From: Pseudopedobacter sp035496935
GTDB lineage: Bacteria > Bacteroidota > Bacteroidia > Sphingobacteriales > Sphingobacteriaceae
Assembly (NCBI GenBank): GCA_035496935.1
Contig: DATJED010000005.1
Coordinates: 24,619 to 88,618 of the forward strand
Direction: 5' to 3'
Length of the DNA: 64,000 bases
The notes under the pieces were generated by a model. That model did no database searches. It was given only the letters and a program-made list of their open reading frames with translations, and had not been told where the DNA came from. Of the stretch, positions 61,263 through 64,000 are shown piece by piece. Within the stretch, counting starts at the first letter, position 1; every line of letters begins with the position of its first letter. Both the position numbers and the translations under genes were made by a program.

Positions 61263-62152
61263 TATATAATTACTTCAAAACTTAATTTATCTAAAACAAG
61301 GCTTCTGTAAACCCTTTGAATATTTGCTCCTAAACTGAGATCAAAAGAAAGCGGATAAACTTGGTTATCTACCGCTTTAATGCCGATAATTTCTACGGCT
61401 GTACCACAAGCAAATGCGCTATCTGCATTTTTAAATTCCTCTACTGTGATGTTTTTTTCTTCGACCTCAATATCTAATTGCTCTGCAATTTTAATTACCG
61501 TTGCTCGGGTTATACCGGGCATTATATTGGTTTTTAATGGCGTAAACAGCTTTCCGTTTTTTTCAATAAATACATTTGCTGATGTGGTTTCGGTAATAAA
61601 TCCGTTTACATCTAACAGAATTGCTTCGTCAAAACCATTTCTTTTTGCTTCCGAAATTGCCATTACGGAGTTGATGTAATTACCTGTTATCTTAGCTTTT
61701 ATGGGAATAGCATTTGGTGTTGGCTTTTCAAACGAAGATATACAAGTTTTTAAAAACTTATCTCCGTAAAACGCGTCCCATTGCCAAGCAGTTATAATCA
61801 GTTGAGATTTTTTTGAGGCAACCATTGACATATCTGTGCCCGCAAAAACCAACGGACGAACATATGCATTCTTTAAATCATTTAGCTCTAAAAGTCTGTA
61901 AGTGTCAGTGACTAACTGGTTAATATCCCAATGAAAAGGCAAACCAATTTCTTGGCATGAAAATCTTAACCGCTCAAAATGTTCCTTTACTTTAAACAGT
62001 TTTACGCCATTTAAAGTTTGATAAGATCTGATACCCTCGAAAGCGCCAAATCCATAATGGATAGTTTGGCTAAAAAAATCAATTCCAGCCTCGGTTGCTT
62101 TAACAAAAGCACCGTCTTTGTAAATGATTTTATCTCCTTTAAAACTTTCCAT
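61262..62152 (-). CDS. ilvE: Branched-chain amino acid aminotransferase
   Basis: 296 residues of fold-type IV PLP enzymes. Markers are FFSQTIHYGFGAFEGIRSY, the PLP lysine in IKAKITGNYINS, ILLDVNGFITETTSANVFI and PGITRATVIKIAEQL. It makes the final transamination of the three branched-chain amino acids. It is the first structural gene after the attenuator: the terminator T-run ends about 20 bp before its ATG. Confidence 0.95.
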   Translation of the reverse strand: MESFKGDKIIYKDGAFVKATEAGIDFFSQTIHYGFGAFEGIRSYQTLNGVKLFKVKEHFERLRFSCQEIGLPFHWDINQLVTDTYRLLELNDLKNAYVRPLVFAGTDMSMVASKKSQLIITAWQWDAFYGDKFLKTCISSFEKPTPNAIPIKAKITGNYINSVMAISEAKRNGFDEAILLDVNGFITETTSANVFIEKNGKLFTPLKTNIMPGITRATVIKIAEQLDIEVEEKNITVEEFKNADSAFACGTAVEIIGIKAVDNQVYPLSFDLSLGANIQRVYRSLVLDKLSFEVII

Positions 62153-62172
62153 GCTACCTATAATTTTATTAT

Positions 62173-62207
62173 AAAAAAAACGCCCTCTTTAACGGAAGGC
62201 GCTTTTT
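62173..62207 (-). terminator. Attenuator terminator of the ilv/leu operon
   Basis: In the minus-strand RNA CGCCUUC (62201-62195) pairs with GAGGGCG (62187-62181). The stem is extended by a G-U pair and five A-U pairs and is followed by U8 (62180-62173), all upstream of the ilvE ATG. The 5' arm can instead pair with leader positions 62242-62235 (GGAAGGCG to CGCCUUCC, 8 bp), plus UUAAC (62257-62253) with GUUAA (62193-62189). That alternative antiterminator excludes the terminator. Confidence 0.85.
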
Positions 62208-62222
62208 AGTATTTTATTGTAA

Positions 62223-62300
62223 TTAATTTACACACGCCTTCCTTTTGTTGCCGTTAACCAGCAAAATAATAATGAGAAGAATAGTGACGATTAATAACAT
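62223..62300 (-). CDS. ilvL: ilv leader peptide (25 aa, Leu/Ile/Val-rich)
   Basis: ATG at 62300 to TAA at 62223 encodes MLLIVTILLIIILLV followed by NGNKRKACVN. Thirteen of residues 2-15 are Leu, Ile or Val (six Leu, five Ile, two Val), with Thr6 the only exception. ilvE lies 70 bp further on, and the antiterminator arm GGAAGGCG overlaps codons 20-22. A ribosome stalled for lack of a branched-chain aminoacyl-tRNA leaves this arm free, so transcription continues. A ribosome reaching the stop codon covers it, so the terminator forms. This is the same logic as enterobacterial ilv leaders. The gene is too short for ordinary ORF calling. Confidence 0.85.
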   Translation of the reverse strand: MLLIVTILLIIILLVNGNKRKACVN

Positions 62301-62337
62301 ATCAAATGCAATTTAAAACTGTTTCGTTTTATAAAAA

Positions 62338-62367
62338 CAAGATAGGGTATCATACTTTATGTATCAA
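62338..62367 (-). promoter_or_regulatory. Promoter of the ilv leader/operon
   Basis: The minus strand has TTG (62367-62365), a 20-bp spacer and TATCTTG (62344-62338), close to the Bacteroidota TTTG-N19/20-TAnnTTTG promoter with one base missing in the -7 element. Transcription would start about 30 nt before the leader peptide ATG. Confidence 0.5.
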
Positions 62368-62593
62368 TAGTAAAAGCAAAATAGTTTTAAAAAAATTATA
62401 TTTCACAAAAATACATTAAACAAAATATAATTCCTTCTAAATATCTCTTTTAAAGCTATAATTTCCTCATATTTATACCAAACAACGAATCGGTATTCGG
62501 TACGCGAACGTTATCAAATTATGAAATCGGAAAATTCTGCCTAAAAACTTGAAATCCGCCGCAGAGTTTATTAAAACACGCAAAAAATCGGCA
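62368..62593. other. AT-rich intergenic region without recognisable gene
   Basis: Together with the promoter and 5' leader this makes up the 344-bp gap between the ilv leader peptide and atpC. I see no coding frame of note. A small inverted repeat GAATCGGTATTC lies near 62488. Confidence 0.6.
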
Positions 62594-62622
62594 TAAAAAA
62601 ACCAGTACGTTTGCACTGGTTC
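62594..62622 (-). terminator. Intrinsic terminator of the ATP synthase beta-epsilon genes
   Basis: On the minus strand AACCAGT (62621-62615) and ACTGGTT (62606-62600) form a stem followed by seven T, about 23 bp after the atpC stop codon. Confidence 0.85.
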
Positions 62623-62644
62623 TTTAATGATATTTTAAAGCCGA

Positions 62645-62893
62645 TTAATGTTCCTGAACACCTTCGGCCAAAACAATTACTTTATTATTAATAACTTCTA
62701 CTACACCGCCTTTTGTATAAAAATGTTGCTCTTTTCCGTTGGTTCTAATTACCACTTTTCCATTATCTAAAGTTGAGATAATTGGAGCGTGGTTATTTAA
62801 AATCTCGAAAGAACCTTGAGCACCTGGAACTGTTACCGAAGTAACGTCTCCTTCAAAAATCTTTTTATCGGGTGTTAATATCTCTAATTTCAT
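62645..62893 (-). CDS. atpC: F0F1 ATP synthase subunit epsilon (short form)
   Basis: 82 residues: LEILTPDKKIFEGDVTSVTVPGAQGSFEILNNHAPIISTLDNG and FYTKGGVVEVINNKVIVLAEG. Only the N-terminal beta-sandwich is present. The C-terminal helical hairpin that inhibits the enzyme in Escherichia coli (about 138 residues in total) is missing, as is usual in Bacteroidota. It lies 87 bp after atpD with repeat sequence between. Confidence 0.92.
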   Translation of the reverse strand: MKLEILTPDKKIFEGDVTSVTVPGAQGSFEILNNHAPIISTLDNGKVVIRTNGKEQHFYTKGGVVEVINNKVIVLAEGVQEH

Positions 62894-62896
62894 TTT

Positions 62897-62985
62897 TTAG
62901 TATTTAGTAGAAAGTATCAAGTATCAAGTATCAAGAGATTTACAAGTCTTGCTACTTGATACTAAAATACTCGATTCTTACTAAG
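62897..62985. repeat. GTATCAA tandem and inverted intergenic repeat
   Basis: Three tandem GTATCAA units (about 62914-62934) are preceded by TAGTATTTAGTAGAA. Inverted units follow (GCTACTTGATACTAAAATAC, about 62950-62970), so the atpD-atpC spacer can fold into a hairpin. It is the same repeat type as at 47934-48062. Confidence 0.5.
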
Positions 62986-64000
62986 CGTTTGCCTCTGCTA
63001 ATAATTTTTTACCTTTTTCAATAGCTGCTTCAATGCTACCTACTAAGTTGAAAGCTGCTTCAGGATATTCGTCAACTTCGCCGGCCATAATCATATTAAA
63101 ACCTTTGATAGTATCTTTGATATCAACTAAAACACCTTTTAAACCTGTAAACTGCTCCGCTACGTGGAAAGGTTGAGACAAGAAACGTTGTACCCTTCTG
63201 GCTCTTGATACGGTTAATTTATCTTCTTCAGATAATTCATCCATACCTAAAATAGCGATGATATCTTGCAATTCTTTGTAACGCTGTAGAATCTCTTTCA
63301 CATTCTGTGCGCAAGTATAATGCTCATCTCCAACTACTGCAACAGTTAAAATTCTTGAAGTTGAATCTAACGGATCTACCGCAGGGTAGATACCTAACTC
63401 GGCAATTTTACGGGAAAGTACGGTTGTAGCATCTAAGTGGGCAAATGTTGTTGCCGGAGCAGGGTCAGTTAAATCATCCGCAGGAACGTAAACCGCTTGT
63501 ACAGATGTAATTGAACCTCTTTTTGTTGAAGTAATACGCTCTTGCATGGTTCCCATCTCTGTTGCCAAAGTTGGTTGGTAACCTACCGCTGATGGCATAC
63601 GGCCTAACAAAGCCGATACCTCAGAACCTGCTTGGGTAAAACGAAAGATGTTATCGATAAAGAAAAGGATATCTTTTCCTTGTCCGTCTGCTTCACCGTC
63701 TCTGTAATATTCTGCAATCGTTAATCCGGATAAAGCAACACGGGCTCTTGCACCTGGAGGCTCATTCATTTGTCCGAAAACGAAAGTAGCTTTAGAATCT
63801 TTTAATTGTTCTTTATCAATTTTTGATAAATCCCAACCACCTTCTTCCATTGAATGCTTAAATGCATCACCGTACTTAATAATACCTGCTTCAATCATCT
63901 CACGTAAAAGGTCATTACCTTCACGAGTACGTTCGCCCACACCAGCAAACACAGATAGACCGTCGTAAGCTTTTGCGATATTATTGATCAATTCTTGAAT
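62981..64000 (-). CDS. atpD: F0F1 ATP synthase subunit beta, 5' part outside window
   Basis: The last 339 residues of the beta subunit. The reading frame is open to the window edge, where it reads IQELINNIAKAYDGLSVFAGVGERTREGNDL. The ATP-binding region continues with FVFGQMNEPPGARARVALSGLT (catalytic Glu) and ILFFIDNIFRFTQAGSEVSALLGRMPSAVGYQPTLA (Walker B), and the DELSEED motif is present as GMDELSEEDKLTV. The P-loop lies upstream, outside the window. An internal start near 63991 would not be real. It forms the catalytic sites of the F1 head. Confidence 0.96.
   Translation of the reverse strand: MQELINNIAKAYDGLSVFAGVGERTREGNDLLREMIEAGIIKYGDAFKHSMEEGGWDLSKIDKEQLKDSKATFVFGQMNEPPGARARVALSGLTIAEYYRDGEADGQGKDILFFIDNIFRFTQAGSEVSALLGRMPSAVGYQPTLATEMGTMQERITSTKRGSITSVQAVYVPADDLTDPAPATTFAHLDATTVLSRKIAELGIYPAVDPLDSTSRILTVAVVGDEHYTCAQNVKEILQRYKELQDIIAILGMDELSEEDKLTVSRARRVQRFLSQPFHVAEQFTGLKGVLVDIKDTIKGFNMIMAGEVDEYPEAAFNLVGSIEAAIEKGKKLLAEANA

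Noticed and set aside
1..64000. tRNA, rRNA, prophage, insertion sequence or replication origin
   Set aside because: No TPsiC-like arm, rRNA core sequence, transposase, integrase or DnaA-box cluster was recognised by eye; a tRNAscan or Infernal run would be needed to be certain.

Overview
The window looks like a chromosomal segment of a low-GC Bacteroidota, most likely Sphingobacteriaceae (Pedobacter-like). The evidence is the gliding lipoprotein GldH, an OmpA protein with thrombospondin type-3 repeats, monomeric isocitrate dehydrogenase, the holB-ricT-gldH order, the DUF1599 / BT_3928-like / peptide-permease / shikimate-kinase cluster, an 82-residue ATP synthase epsilon, promoters of the TTTG-N19-TAnnTTTG type and the lack of Shine-Dalgarno sequences. 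No rRNA, tRNA, phage, insertion sequence or CRISPR array was seen.

Layout. 0-6 kb: queD, a TetR-like regulator, an AarF kinase and mepB, then recG, ridA and a 47-codon membrane protein on the minus strand. 6-17 kb: OmpA porin, aminopeptidase P, holB-ricT-gldH, a Zn/Cd-type P-type ATPase, DUF2200, an S1/P1 nuclease and P5C dehydrogenase. 17-33 kb: DUF2147, a cobalamin-type radical SAM protein, a 26-codon ORF behind a good promoter element, a lamin-tail surface protein, asd, lpxK-PNP-porin, an APC permease with YwbE, and icd. 33-46 kb: a NEW3 protein/ABC operon, an SDR, cdaA, folP, the DUF1599-aroK cluster, a dTDP-sugar-reductase-like protein, a peroxiredoxin, floA, a lipoprotein and a small toxin-antitoxin/methyltransferase islet. 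46.9-62.3 kb: a minus-strand branched-chain amino acid operon of 12 genes in the order ilvE-ilvD-ilvB-ilvN-dinB-ilvC-ABC-leuA-leuC-leuD-leuA2/cimA-leuB. 62.6-64 kb: atpC and the 3' part of atpD.

The most interesting element is upstream of ilvE: a promoter, a 25-residue leader peptide in which 13 of residues 2-15 are Leu, Ile or Val, and mutually exclusive antiterminator and terminator hairpins. This has the complete layout of a ribosome-mediated attenuator controlling the whole ilv/leu operon. Other points worth following are two genes too short for usual ORF cut-offs (5800-5943 and 20049-20129), a CX4CX2C radical SAM motif, two isopropylmalate/citramalate synthase paralogues with no threonine deaminase nearby, a 10-bp-phased triple repeat upstream of the NEW3/ABC operon, and several families of short intergenic repeats. 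All functional names come from recognising motifs and family resemblance by eye; no database search was run.
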